Positions 45,633 to 54,754 of a DNA stretch of 64,000 nt are shown here, piece after piece. A program made the translations under genes and the position numbers. The stretch comes from Alphaproteobacteria bacterium. Lineage in GTDB: Bacteria; Myxococcota_A; UBA796; UBA2385. Where the stretch lies: NCBI GenBank assembly GCA_020632755.1, contig JACKEY010000005.1:496001-560000 (forward strand), read 5' to 3'. The first letter of the stretch is position 1. The number at the start of each line of letters is the position of its first letter. A model generated the notes under the pieces. That model ran no database searches, had not been told where the DNA came from, and was given only the letters and a program-made list of their open reading frames with translations.

Positions 45633-48164
45633 TCAGGACCCGGTGTCGCTGCCGCCGGTGTCGCCGCCGCCGCTGTCCGGATGGTCGGCCACGGACTCGT
45701 CCATCAGGTAGCCGTCGGGCACGCCGGAGCCGTCTTCACAGCCCAGGTCGAGGGCGTCGATCTCGCCGTCGCCGTCGTCGTCGACGCCGTTGTAGCACTG
45801 CGAGGTCCAGCCCCAGGAGCTCTGGGCGGCGTCGAAGCGCTCGGACGAGTAGGGCTGCAGCTCGCAGTCCGGGTCGTTGCGATCGACGTAGCCGTCGCCG
45901 TCGTCGTCGAGGCCGTTGTCGCAGTCACCGACGCGGGTCGGCTCCTCGGTCTCGTAGTCGGCGCCGCGGAAGGCGCAGATGAAGTCGGCGCCGTCGATGT
46001 CGCCGTGGCCGTCGTTGTCGATGCCGTCGTTGCACTCGGTGGCACCGAAGCCGACCTCTTCATCCGAGGCCGTGGCGCAGTCCGGGTCGTCGAAGTCGAT
46101 CCAGCCGTCGGCGTCGTTGTCGGCGCCGTCGTTGCACTGCCAGCTGGGGTCGTCTTCGCCGAGCTCGAAGCCGCTGCCGGACGGGCCACACTCGCCGTCC
46201 ATGCCGTCGATCAGGCCGTCGCCGTCGTTGTCTTCGCCGTCCGAGCAGTTGGTCTCGCCGTCGTAGCCGTCCTCGCAGCCTTCGTCCTCGGCGTCGATCT
46301 TGCCGTCGCCGTCGTTGTCCAGACCGTCGTTGCAGGTGGTCTGGCCGAAGGTCGAGTTGTCTTCCGAGCCGTTGGCGGGATCTTCGCAGTCCGGGTCGTC
46401 GCTGTCGGTCCAGCCGTCACCGTCGCCGTCCTGGCAGTCGCCGCAGTCGTCGGTGCTGTCGAGGGGGTTGTTCCACTCGTAGAAGCCGAAGTCGCCGGCG
46501 GCGTAGGCCACGACCAGGTCGCCTTCGAGGCCGGGGGCCTCGAGGGTGTACTCGGTCACCCGCTCCAGGGTCACGATCAGGTAGCCGTAGTCCCCGCGGG
46601 CGGGGTCGCCCCAGGTGAAGGTGGTGCCGAAGGGACCGGTGGTTCCAGCCCCCAGCGTGGCGTCCACGGTCGGGAACTGCAGCAGGATGTCGGCCGGGAC
46701 CTCGACCATGGCCAGGCCGGTCTCGGGATCGACCAGGTTGTCGTCGGGGACCGTGGTGGTGGCCCGCAGGGTGATGCCCTCGCCGCCGTACCAGCCCAGG
46801 TAGAACACGTTCAGGCTGACCCGCACGGTGTTCTGCACGCCCTTGATGTTGCCGCCGACCACGTCGCCGAGGTCGGCGGGCAGCCACTCGAAGCGCACGC
46901 CGGCTTCGTCGAGGCTGGTCGAGCCGTCGCCGTTGCCGTCGGGGCAGTCCTCGAAGGTGCCGACACCCCACATCTGGCCACCCATGAAGGTGTCCTCGAT
47001 GCCGGCGGTGGCGGTGAAGTAGGGCCAGGGCGGCAGGATGATGGTCTCGTCGACGCCGGCCTCGGGCACGTCGACCTGGATGGTGACGTTGGTGGGATCG
47101 CCGTCGTCGATGGCCTCGCGGCCCGCGAAGAAGTTGTACTGCCCGACCGGCCACTCGGCGTCGTACACCCAGGTGCCCGCGCGCTGGTAGGCCTTGGTGT
47201 TGGCTTCCTGGTCGTACCAGGTCTCGCAGAACCGCATCTCCGACACGTCGAACATGCGGTCGTCGCTGTCGGCGCAGATCTGGTTGCCGGCCGAGTCTTC
47301 GCTCGTGTCGGCTTCCGAGGTCAGCTGGATGTCGGACCAGGCCACGGCGACCGGGTCGCTCACGCCAGTGAGGTTGCCGTCTTCGTCGTAGACCGGATCA
47401 CCGCCGCCGTAGCTCCAGGTGGCCAGGGTCGAGAGGTCGGCGCAGAAGTTCCGCTTGTTGGCGGCGAGCTCGTCGTAGACCGGGTTGCGCAGGGTGAAGC
47501 CCTGGATGCGCTTGTCCCGCACGTCTTCGATGTTGTCTTCGATGTCCAGGCCGACGAAGTTGTAGGCCGGCTTGCTGACCGACCACTCGCCCATCGTGAC
47601 GTCGGCGCCGCCCCAGTAGCCGGTGAACATGCCGTGCTGACGGGGGAAGGTGGTCTCGGTCAGGAACTCGCCGCGGCCGGTGATGCCCGTCAGGCCCACG
47701 TAGGCGAAGGTCTCACAGCCGGACGCCGTGCCCACACCGCCGTAGCAGGAGTACCAGTCGTTGTTGATGACGATGTAGCCACCCTGGTTCTCGTAGCCTT
47801 CGCCGATGTCGTAGGTGAACCCGCCGTCGAGGCTGGCCTGGCCGCCGGTGGTGCCGACGCGGATGTCGACCGCGCCGCCCTGGACCGGACCCTGGGGGAT
47901 CGACACCGTCATGCTGGTGTCGCTGATCTCCAGGATCTTGGCGTTGACCTGGCCGAACACCACGGTCACCGCTTCCGGATCGCTGCCGAAGCCCGAACCG
48001 GTGATGACCGCGTTGCCGCCCGAGGTGTTGCCAGGGACGCTGGTGACGTCGATGCCCGACACCGTCGGGGCCACGCCGTCGCCGTAGTAGTCCTCGAGTC
48101 CGTCGCCGATCTGACAGCCGGCGAGGACCAGCCCGAGGAGGGAGCTTACATACAGGGACTTCAT
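45633..48164 (-). CDS. Large lipoprotein with IPT/TIG domain and Cys-framed Ca-binding repeats
   Basis: An 843-residue lipoprotein. GAGGAG lies 6 bases before the ATG at 48164; an ATG two codons upstream is too close to it. The lipobox is LLGLVLAGC. An IPT/TIG Ig-like domain follows (PTVSGIDVTSVPGNTSGGNAVITGSGFG, about 33-115). A large unassigned middle part with several Cys comes next. The C-terminal 260 residues carry six to seven repeats of C-x-[DN]-G-x-D-[ND]-D-x-D-G-x-[IV]-D-x2-D-x2-C, each a likely calcium loop clamped by a disulfide. It ends in a Gly/Ser/Asp tail without a MYXO-CTERM helix. It is the last gene of a leftward operon that starts with an outer-membrane protein. Confidence 0.83.
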   Translation of the reverse strand: MKSLYVSSLLGLVLAGCQIGDGLEDYYGDGVAPTVSGIDVTSVPGNTSGGNAVITGSGFGSDPEAVTVVFGQVNAKILEISDTSMTVSIPQGPVQGGAVDIRVGTTGGQASLDGGFTYDIGEGYENQGGYIVINNDWYSCYGGVGTASGCETFAYVGLTGITGRGEFLTETTFPRQHGMFTGYWGGADVTMGEWSVSKPAYNFVGLDIEDNIEDVRDKRIQGFTLRNPVYDELAANKRNFCADLSTLATWSYGGGDPVYDEDGNLTGVSDPVAVAWSDIQLTSEADTSEDSAGNQICADSDDRMFDVSEMRFCETWYDQEANTKAYQRAGTWVYDAEWPVGQYNFFAGREAIDDGDPTNVTIQVDVPEAGVDETIILPPWPYFTATAGIEDTFMGGQMWGVGTFEDCPDGNGDGSTSLDEAGVRFEWLPADLGDVVGGNIKGVQNTVRVSLNVFYLGWYGGEGITLRATTTVPDDNLVDPETGLAMVEVPADILLQFPTVDATLGAGTTGPFGTTFTWGDPARGDYGYLIVTLERVTEYTLEAPGLEGDLVVAYAAGDFGFYEWNNPLDSTDDCGDCQDGDGDGWTDSDDPDCEDPANGSEDNSTFGQTTCNDGLDNDGDGKIDAEDEGCEDGYDGETNCSDGEDNDGDGLIDGMDGECGPSGSGFELGEDDPSWQCNDGADNDADGWIDFDDPDCATASDEEVGFGATECNDGIDNDGHGDIDGADFICAFRGADYETEEPTRVGDCDNGLDDDGDGYVDRNDPDCELQPYSSERFDAAQSSWGWTSQCYNGVDDDGDGEIDALDLGCEDGSGVPDGYLMDESVADHPDSGGGDTGGSDTGS

Positions 48165-48180
48165 GTTCATCTCCTCGGAC

Positions 48181-49740
48181 CTACCGGTCGTACCAGAAGC
48201 GGCCGACCTGGACGGCCTTGGTGACGGCGGTCATGGGGGACACGACGCGCTTGCTGCCGTACTCGTCGCGGACGGCGGGCAGCTCGATCTGCTTGGTCTG
48301 GGTGCGACCGACGTAGAAGACCGCGCCCGCGCCGCCGTGCTGGTCGGCGTACTGCAGGGCCGGGGCCAGCATGTCCTCGGTCATGGTGAAGGAACCGGCG
48401 GACGGGTCCAGCGTGCAGGTCACCTCGGCCAGGGTGCGCAGGGGGTCGCCCTGCAGGCTCGGGATGTAGTCCCCGTCGCCCTGCTTGAAGCTGGGGTCGA
48501 AGATCCACTGCACGTCTTCTTCGGGATCGCAGGACAGGGTGCTGCGGAAGCCCTCGGGGACAGGCGTGCCCTCGGGCACGTCACCGGCGTTGATGAGCGC
48601 CTGCCACTCGGCGCGGACCTCGTCGTCGGCCGCGACCGTGACCGCGTCGGTGACGAAGTAGCTCTCGGTCTCGTCGACCTGGCCCAGGATCCGGACCGTG
48701 AAGCTGACGACGTCCGTGGTGTCGGTCTCGGGTTCCCACCGGACGGTCAGGCCGTCCTCGGTGTCCCAGGGCGCGGTGTAGATCTGCCCGAAGATCTCGG
48801 TCACGTCGCTCGTGACCGCCGGGGGCTCGGCGCACTGGGTCGGGTCCGCGGGGGCTGCGTCGCCGGCCAGGAAGTGCAGGCAGGTGGCCTGCTCTTCGCC
48901 TTCGCCCTGCCAGGACAGGGTCTGCGCGTCGAACCGGGGACCGGTCCACTCGAGCATGAAGCCCTGGGGACGGGCGGGCACCTGGATGGTGCGGTCGGCG
49001 CCGGTGCTGGACAGCGGCACGGGCACGCTGGCGTAGGTGGCCTCGGCCGGGGGCAGGCCGCCGGCGAAGTCGATGGTGACGGTCTCGCCGAAGGGGTAGT
49101 TCGGCCTGGCCAGCACTTCCTCGGTCAGGTCGGCCAGGGTGTTCCCGGTGCCCGAGCGGACCTTGTGGGTCCAGGCGACGGGCCGCCACGAGGCGAGCTC
49201 GGAGTAGTAGGGGAACACGCTCTGGACGAGCGGCGCGAACACGTAGGGGCGGCGGCCGATGCTGAACCCGGCGCTGCCGTCTTCGTTGGTGAGCGTGACC
49301 TCGGCGCCGGCGTCGGCGACGCCGGACAGGTAGCTCTGCGGCTCGTAGACCGTGTGGCAGGACCCGATGTTGGCGGGCGGCTTCGCGAAGCTGCCGAAGG
49401 CCGAGTCGGGGGCCGGCGTGTCGATCGGGAACACGAAGGCCGTGCCGTTGACGATGGCGTAGGGCGGCTTGAAGTCGACCATCGCCGGGCCGGCCTCGTC
49501 GAAGGACAGCAGGCCCAGGGCGCCGAGCGACAGCTGGCCGCCGGCGAACTCGACCCAGTTGTACTCGACCAGGCCGCCGCTGCCGGCCGCTTCCGCGCCG
49601 ATCTCGTCGGGGTTGAGGCCCACGCCGGCGAACTTGATGTCCGACTCGGTGGTGGGGAGGCCGCAGGCCGCCGCGAAGACCAGCGGGAGCATCACGCCCC
49701 CGAGGGCCAGACGCTGGATGTGGTGGTGCTTGGTTCCCAT
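48181..49740 (-). CDS. Large lipoprotein of unknown function
   Basis: A 519-residue lipoprotein with the signal GGVMLPLVFAAAC (Cys near residue 26). The ATG has GGGAGA 4 bases upstream. The mature protein is beta-rich, with Ig-like strands and scattered Cys residues (IGSCHTVYEP, EEQATCLHFLAG, TLSCDPEED, EVTCTLDPS). I do not recognise a family. It starts ten bases after the protease-barrel gene and ends 16 bases before the IPT lipoprotein gene, so the three are clearly co-transcribed and probably meet at the outer membrane. Confidence 0.8.
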   Translation of the reverse strand: MGTKHHHIQRLALGGVMLPLVFAAACGLPTTESDIKFAGVGLNPDEIGAEAAGSGGLVEYNWVEFAGGQLSLGALGLLSFDEAGPAMVDFKPPYAIVNGTAFVFPIDTPAPDSAFGSFAKPPANIGSCHTVYEPQSYLSGVADAGAEVTLTNEDGSAGFSIGRRPYVFAPLVQSVFPYYSELASWRPVAWTHKVRSGTGNTLADLTEEVLARPNYPFGETVTIDFAGGLPPAEATYASVPVPLSSTGADRTIQVPARPQGFMLEWTGPRFDAQTLSWQGEGEEQATCLHFLAGDAAPADPTQCAEPPAVTSDVTEIFGQIYTAPWDTEDGLTVRWEPETDTTDVVSFTVRILGQVDETESYFVTDAVTVAADDEVRAEWQALINAGDVPEGTPVPEGFRSTLSCDPEEDVQWIFDPSFKQGDGDYIPSLQGDPLRTLAEVTCTLDPSAGSFTMTEDMLAPALQYADQHGGAGAVFYVGRTQTKQIELPAVRDEYGSKRVVSPMTAVTKAVQVGRFWYDR

Positions 49741-49749
49741 GGTGTCTCC

Positions 49750-52700
49750 CTACCAGCCGGTGCCGAGGCCGATGTAGACGCGAAGCCCGGGCTTCTCGGT
49801 CTCGTTGCTCAGCTCGTCGCCGAAGGCGTTGTCGCTGGTGTCGTAGATGTCGTCGCCGTCGACGTCACCGTAGCCGCGCACTTCGTTGAAGCCGTAGGCG
49901 AAGCGCACGAAGCTGTCCCAGGACGAGGTGTGGAACATGGTCGACGCGAGCCGGATCTCGGCCATGGCGTCGTACAGCAGGTAGTTGCCGTTCTTGTAGG
50001 CTTCGTCGATGAGCGGGATCTCCCGCTTCACGTCGGCCTTGTCGTAGGCGATCCGCTCGCCGTAGCGGTTCCGGTAGAACTTGCTGCTCTCCTCGGGCGG
50101 ACGGAACGACCACAGGTTGCCGGCGGTGGCGCCGAACTGGGCGTACAGACCGTGGAAGAACAGCGGGCCCACCGCGACGCGGTGCCACTCGTGCACGGGG
50201 AAGCGGTACGCCAGGTTCAGGATCGCCATCGTCTCGCCGGAGAGGCTGGACGGAGGGTAGCCGGCGAACAGGGTGTTCGGGCGCAGGGTGCCGTAGCCCC
50301 AGAAGAACGGGTGCTGGCCACCGGCGCGGAACTCGTTGTTGGCGTCGACGTTGCGGTCGATGTACCCGAAGCGGGTGTCGATCTGCAGGGCGTGACCCTT
50401 GCTGCGGGCCTTGCTGAGCAGCTTGCCCCAGCCCGGCACGCGCAGGAACTCGGTGTACCGGAGCTCGAGCTCGTTGTACTGGTACTTGTCGAGCAGCTCG
50501 CCGTCGTCGACCGTGACGCCACCGTAGGGCTCGTAGACGATGTCGGCCCAGTTGTGGGACAGGTTCAGCTCGACGCTGCGGCCGCGGTTGTAGTTGGCCG
50601 CTTCACCGCCAGCGTTGCTGAAGCTGGCCGTGAGGCCCGCCGCCAGCGCCTGGCTGTAGGTGCTGAACTTGCTGTCGTCCGTGCTCTTGAACGCGAACTG
50701 GCGGCCCTGGGCGTACAGCGTCGTGTCGAAGCGCGCGGTCCACGGGTACTGCATGGCCAGGCCCAGGATGTCGACGCTCTGCTGGCGCCGGATCTCCCAG
50801 ATGGTCTGGTCTTCCGTGGTGTTCGGATCGTCGTCGTCGTCGAGCAGGAAGCCCGAGTTGTACTTCACCTCGTAGTGGTACCCGGTGAGGAAGAAGTTCG
50901 GGTACCAGCCCTGGTAGAAGTACTGGCCGAGGAACAGCGTGTCCTCGCCGAGCGACGGGTACAGGTACACGCCGTGGTGCTCGACGAAGTCCTGGATCAT
51001 GAACTGGAAGCCGGCGGACAGGCCCCAGTTGGTCCGGGAGTCGTTGTCGAGCCGGATGAGCGGCACCAGGTGCGGCGCCATCAGGCTCTTGGTCCACTTG
51101 TACTTCGTGGTCTGGGCTTCGAGGTAGGACAGGTCCTCGACCTGCTCCATCGACGCCTTGACCACGCCGTCGTCGACGTCGGTGACGAAGTAGTGGTTGG
51201 CCGGACGGTTGAAGAACTCGTCCTTGGCCAGGCCGTAGATCTTCCAGCCGTGCGAGTCGTAGTAGTTGTAGACCAGGTTGCCGTCGGGGGTCAGCTGGGG
51301 GCTGACCGCGCCGCTGACGACGTTGGTCAGCTGGCGGAAGTCACCGGTCTCGGGGTCGTAGTTGAAGGCGTTCCAGACGCCGTCGACGTCCGCCGAGAAG
51401 TAGATGCGGCCGTCGTGGCCCCAGTGCGGATCGGCCTCTTCCCAGGCGTCCCACATCAGGGGTTCCATCTCGCCGGTCTCGAGGTCCATCACGTACAGGT
51501 TCTGCTGGTACTGCCGGAACATGCTGAAGACGAGCTTCTTGCCGTCCGGCGACCAGTCGACGCCCTGGAACCAGGTGCCGTCGGACCAGTCGGTCAGGTG
51601 CTTCTTGTCGGTGCCGTCGACGTTGATGGTCACCAGGTTCAGCGTGCCGTCGGTGTACTCGAGGTACGCGACCTTGGTGCCGTCGGGGCTGATCGCCGGG
51701 TTGCTGCCGCGGAAGGTGTTGGGGATCGCCGTCGCGACACCCTTGCGCATCGCGCTGCGGTTCGGCCACTTGCGGTGGGTGGTCTGGACCGTGCGGTTGC
51801 CTTCCTTCTTCTCGAAGGCGATCTTGTCGAGATCGACGATCCAGAGTTCGTCCCAGCCATAGCCGTCGAGCTCGGGCTTGCCGCCGGTCACGTTCCAGAA
51901 CTCGCTGCGGTCGTAGTCCTCGTAGCCGGTGATGACGAGCTTGTTCTCGTTGTGGAAGAAGTCGTAGCCGTGCTCCCAGCTGGCCGGCACGCCGGTCGAC
52001 AGCATCGCGGTGCGCTCGGCGAGCTCGCCGTCGCTGCCGGGGCGGCCGCTGAACTGGGCGAACTGGTCCTCGTCGGCGACGGTGATGCCGATGGTGCCGT
52101 AGTTCACGCTGGCCCAGTACTTGCCGTCGGGGCTGACCCGGGGCTCCCACTGGTAGGTGCCGGTGCGCTCGCGCTTGCCCTCGCGGACGAACTTGGCGCG
52201 GGCCTTGCCCTTGTGGTGGCCCTTGTCGTTGGTCTGGGTCACCCACTTGTCCCGCTCGGACGGGGTGCTGTACTCCCAGGGCTGGAAGCCGAAGCCGGCC
52301 ATCTCGTGGCCTTCGACCAGGCCGCGCTCGACGATGCGCTCGCGCTGCTTGGTGTAGCGCTCGGTGACGTAGGCGACCCAGTCGTTGTACAGGGTCTCGG
52401 CGTCGACGCCGACCACGTCCTCGATGACCGACGACCACTCGGGGCGCCAGGCCTTGCCGTACTCCAGGGCGAACCGGGCGTAGGTCTCGTCGCCGAACCG
52501 CTGCCGCAGGTACTGGCCGAAGCTGTAGCCCTGCTGGTAGTAGCGCTCGTGGTCGTTCCACCGACCCAGGCCCCGCTTGCCCGAGCGGCTGTGCCACTCG
52601 TCGTAGGTCAGCAGGCGCTCCTGGAGCACGGTCATCCGGATGTTCTGGTCGCGGCTGGCCGTCCACCAGTTCCAGCCGGCGTTGTCCGACCAGTACTCGG

Positions 52701-53313
52701 CGCCGCCTTCCGTCCAGAACACGCTGTCGCCGTCACCGACGAACAGCTCGACGCCGGTGTCGACGTCGTTGATGCCGTCCTGGTACAGGCCGCCGATCGA
52801 CACGCCCAGCGCCGCTTCGGAGAAGGGGCTGTTGGCCTTGAGCGACACCACGTGGGCGAACTCGTGGACCATGACGTCGCTGAACCACTCCATGCGGCCG
52901 CGGCTGCGAGCGAAGCTCTTGCCGGGGTTCGCGGAGATCTCGATCCAGTCGAAGTTCGGGACCGTGAAGCCCTCCAGCCCGTCGGGCTGGTTCAGGAGCA
53001 CGATGTGGATCTGCTCCTTCAGGAAGTAGTTGAACTGCTCGCACATCGGCGCCCACATGTCTTCCGACACCTTGGCGATCTTGCGCGCCGACCACTCGCC
53101 CGTCATGTAGTGGTCGTTGCCGTCCTCGGCGGACTTCTTCGACACCGGGTAGTGCACCACGAAGTGCTCGGTCTCGATGGAGTACCACTTCAGGTCGGGG
53201 TGGTTGTACATCTGCGCGAACTTCGCTTCGGCCGGCTGCAGGGCCGACAGGCCCGTCACGGCCAGTCCGGCCACGGCCACGCGCGCGATTGCGGAACGGA
53301 GAAGGCTCTTCAT
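49750..53313 (-). CDS. HExxH metalloprotease-like / PD40 propeller / outer-membrane barrel fusion
   Basis: A protein of about 1187 residues. The signal peptide ends in LQPAEAKF. The N-terminal domain has a zinc motif HEFAH (about 150-154) with a downstream glutamate in TEGGAEY (about 201-207), as in gluzincin peptidases of the MA clan. The middle third has PD40 propeller blades (SPDGKYWASVNYG, SPDGTKVAYLEYT, SPDGKKLVFSMFR, TPDGNLVYNYYD). From about residue 730 to the end the pattern is aromatic-rich strands and loops ending in VYIGLGTGW, as in surface-antigen (BamA-like) barrels. Start: the ATG at 53313 is 8 bases after TGAGG; an ATG two codons earlier is too close. Four bases follow the previous stop. 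Likely an outer-membrane surface protease or receptor. Confidence 0.83.
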   Translation of the reverse strand: MKSLLRSAIARVAVAGLAVTGLSALQPAEAKFAQMYNHPDLKWYSIETEHFVVHYPVSKKSAEDGNDHYMTGEWSARKIAKVSEDMWAPMCEQFNYFLKEQIHIVLLNQPDGLEGFTVPNFDWIEISANPGKSFARSRGRMEWFSDVMVHEFAHVVSLKANSPFSEAALGVSIGGLYQDGINDVDTGVELFVGDGDSVFWTEGGAEYWSDNAGWNWWTASRDQNIRMTVLQERLLTYDEWHSRSGKRGLGRWNDHERYYQQGYSFGQYLRQRFGDETYARFALEYGKAWRPEWSSVIEDVVGVDAETLYNDWVAYVTERYTKQRERIVERGLVEGHEMAGFGFQPWEYSTPSERDKWVTQTNDKGHHKGKARAKFVREGKRERTGTYQWEPRVSPDGKYWASVNYGTIGITVADEDQFAQFSGRPGSDGELAERTAMLSTGVPASWEHGYDFFHNENKLVITGYEDYDRSEFWNVTGGKPELDGYGWDELWIVDLDKIAFEKKEGNRTVQTTHRKWPNRSAMRKGVATAIPNTFRGSNPAISPDGTKVAYLEYTDGTLNLVTINVDGTDKKHLTDWSDGTWFQGVDWSPDGKKLVFSMFRQYQQNLYVMDLETGEMEPLMWDAWEEADPHWGHDGRIYFSADVDGVWNAFNYDPETGDFRQLTNVVSGAVSPQLTPDGNLVYNYYDSHGWKIYGLAKDEFFNRPANHYFVTDVDDGVVKASMEQVEDLSYLEAQTTKYKWTKSLMAPHLVPLIRLDNDSRTNWGLSAGFQFMIQDFVEHHGVYLYPSLGEDTLFLGQYFYQGWYPNFFLTGYHYEVKYNSGFLLDDDDDPNTTEDQTIWEIRRQQSVDILGLAMQYPWTARFDTTLYAQGRQFAFKSTDDSKFSTYSQALAAGLTASFSNAGGEAANYNRGRSVELNLSHNWADIVYEPYGGVTVDDGELLDKYQYNELELRYTEFLRVPGWGKLLSKARSKGHALQIDTRFGYIDRNVDANNEFRAGGQHPFFWGYGTLRPNTLFAGYPPSSLSGETMAILNLAYRFPVHEWHRVAVGPLFFHGLYAQFGATAGNLWSFRPPEESSKFYRNRYGERIAYDKADVKREIPLIDEAYKNGNYLLYDAMAEIRLASTMFHTSSWDSFVRFAYGFNEVRGYGDVDGDDIYDTSDNAFGDELSNETEKPGLRVYIGLGTGW

Positions 53314-53323
53314 CTTCATGGCC

Positions 53324-54352
53324 TCAGTACCGGAGCTCGAGGGTGCCGCTCAGCGTCAGCCCACGCGTGGGGTGGATGTCTTCGATCGGGAAGAACATCA
53401 GGTCTTCGCCCCGGACCGGGACGGTGGCGGCGAGGTCGAGATCGACCCCTCGGGAGATGTTGGCGATGACGCCGACGGGCACGTCGAGGTACCAGCCGTC
53501 GCTGCCCTCGATGGCCTCGAGGTTGCGGCCGGGGAACCAGCCGTCGGCGGTGGTGCCGACCCGCATGGCCTGGCGCAGCTGGAAGTCGGCGCCGCCGTGC
53601 AGGGCGAGCGCCCAGATCTGCAGCATCACGTCGGCCTTGGCCCGCGTGATGTCGCCGGGCTTGATGCGGCCGGCGAACTGGTTGTTCGTGGTCTCGACGG
53701 CCCACATCGTCGCGCCGCTGAACCGCCGGACGTAGGACAGGTCGAGCTCGAAGGCGAGCGGGCCGACCTGGCGCTTGCCGGCCACGCCCAGGGCGAGGTC
53801 GGGAGTGCCGGTGCTGACCACGAAGGAGCTGAAGGTGTCGGGGCCGCCGATGTAGCTGCCCGGGCTCTCGTTGCCGGCCGGCGCCTTGTACCAGGTGTAC
53901 GCGATCAGGCTGGTGACGGGGGCCATCGACCGGAAGGCCTCGACCTTCCAGCCGAACTTCGGATCGCCGATGCCGAACTGGCTGATGTCGGTGCCGAGGG
54001 CGTCGTTGGTCAGCTTCTGGTAGTGGAAGGGCAGGGTCATGAAGACCTCTGCGCGGCGGCTGATGCCGTACCGGACGCCGACGCGCTCGGTCGTGTGCAG
54101 GAACTTCGCGTTCTCGAAGTCCTGGGCGTTGCCGTCGCCGTCCCAGTAGCCGTTGGCGAGCTTCACGTCGGCGCCGACGCCCCACTCGGCCCAGCCCTTG
54201 CCGATCACGAGCCCGCGCTCGTACTCACGGGAAGGGAGCGGGTCCCGCATGGTCTTGACCTGGAAGCCTTCGGCGTGGGCCGGCTCGCCGGTCGCCAGGG
54301 CCAGGAGGCCCAGGGTGGCGATGCCCAGCAAGCGGGCAGCGGTTCTCGTCAT
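53324..54352 (-). CDS. Outer-membrane beta-barrel protein, unknown cargo
   Basis: A 342-residue protein with signal peptide (LLGIATLGLLALATGEPAHAE). The rest is amphipathic strands with Gly/Tyr/Trp turns (ERVGVRYGISRRAEVFMTLPFHYQ, KFGWKVEAFR, LALGVAGKRQVGPLAFELDLSYV) and it ends in LSGTLELRY, an aromatic C-terminus typical of outer-membrane barrels. It resembles the broad group of small transporter or meta-pathway-like barrels, but I cannot name one. GAGGG lies 6 bases before the ATG. It is the first gene of a four-gene operon with the protease-propeller-barrel fusion and two lipoproteins; a promoter is visible upstream. Confidence 0.82.
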   Translation of the reverse strand: MTRTAARLLGIATLGLLALATGEPAHAEGFQVKTMRDPLPSREYERGLVIGKGWAEWGVGADVKLANGYWDGDGNAQDFENAKFLHTTERVGVRYGISRRAEVFMTLPFHYQKLTNDALGTDISQFGIGDPKFGWKVEAFRSMAPVTSLIAYTWYKAPAGNESPGSYIGGPDTFSSFVVSTGTPDLALGVAGKRQVGPLAFELDLSYVRRFSGATMWAVETTNNQFAGRIKPGDITRAKADVMLQIWALALHGGADFQLRQAMRVGTTADGWFPGRNLEAIEGSDGWYLDVPVGVIANISRGVDLDLAATVPVRGEDLMFFPIEDIHPTRGLTLSGTLELRY

Positions 54353-54754
54353 GAGCGCCCTCGGTAGGGTGGAGCCGGTCGACAGGGGAGGGTCGAGGCG
54401 GCCCGTTCAGCGGCATGGGTGGCAGGAAGAAGGTCGGGGTTAACGCCCCGCGGCAGGCTTGCGCGAGCTTGCTGCGAGACGATGCCGACCGCCGGGCGCG
54501 CGAGGGCTTCGTCGAGGAGACGGGGCCGTCCCGGAGGGTGCGCCTGTATTCCACGGCACCCTGCCGCTGTCAAGGCCGCCACAACGTCGCAAGTGCAGGC
54601 GCGATGGGCACGTCCGCAGGGTCGTCGGGCCCGGCGCGGCCCCGGCAGGTCACGGGATCTTCACCGGCCCGAGCCTGGGCGGTCGTTGAACCCCCGGGAA
54701 CAGCGGGGTACCCGCGGCGCCCACCCGAGCCCATCCTTCCTGCCAGGAGCGCGC
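54353..54754. other. Intergenic region between divergent envelope clusters
   Basis: About 400 bases. It holds a leftward promoter (54545-54573), which gives the outer-membrane operon a leader of about 185 bases, and a ribosome site (AGGAG) before the GTG at 54755. A weak rightward TTGAAC (54686-54691) with 17-base spacing to TACCCG is possible. I see no tRNA, known riboswitch or clear terminator in it. Confidence 0.45.
54545..54573 (-). promoter_or_regulatory. Promoter of the four-gene envelope operon
   Basis: On the minus strand, TTGACA (54573-54568), a 17-base spacer and AATACA (54550-54545). It is the only good -35 box in the intergenic region and faces the outer-membrane gene starting at 54352. 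Confidence 0.5.

Noticed and set aside
48163..53469. An open frame of about 1770 codons on the + strand
   Set aside because: It is antisense to the lipoprotein and protease-barrel genes, which have signal peptides, an HExxH motif and tight spacing on the minus strand.
54225..54554. Small open frame upstream of and overlapping the outer-membrane gene start
   Set aside because: It overlaps the real gene in another frame, is Arg/Pro-rich and has no ribosome site; probably a leader or chance frame.
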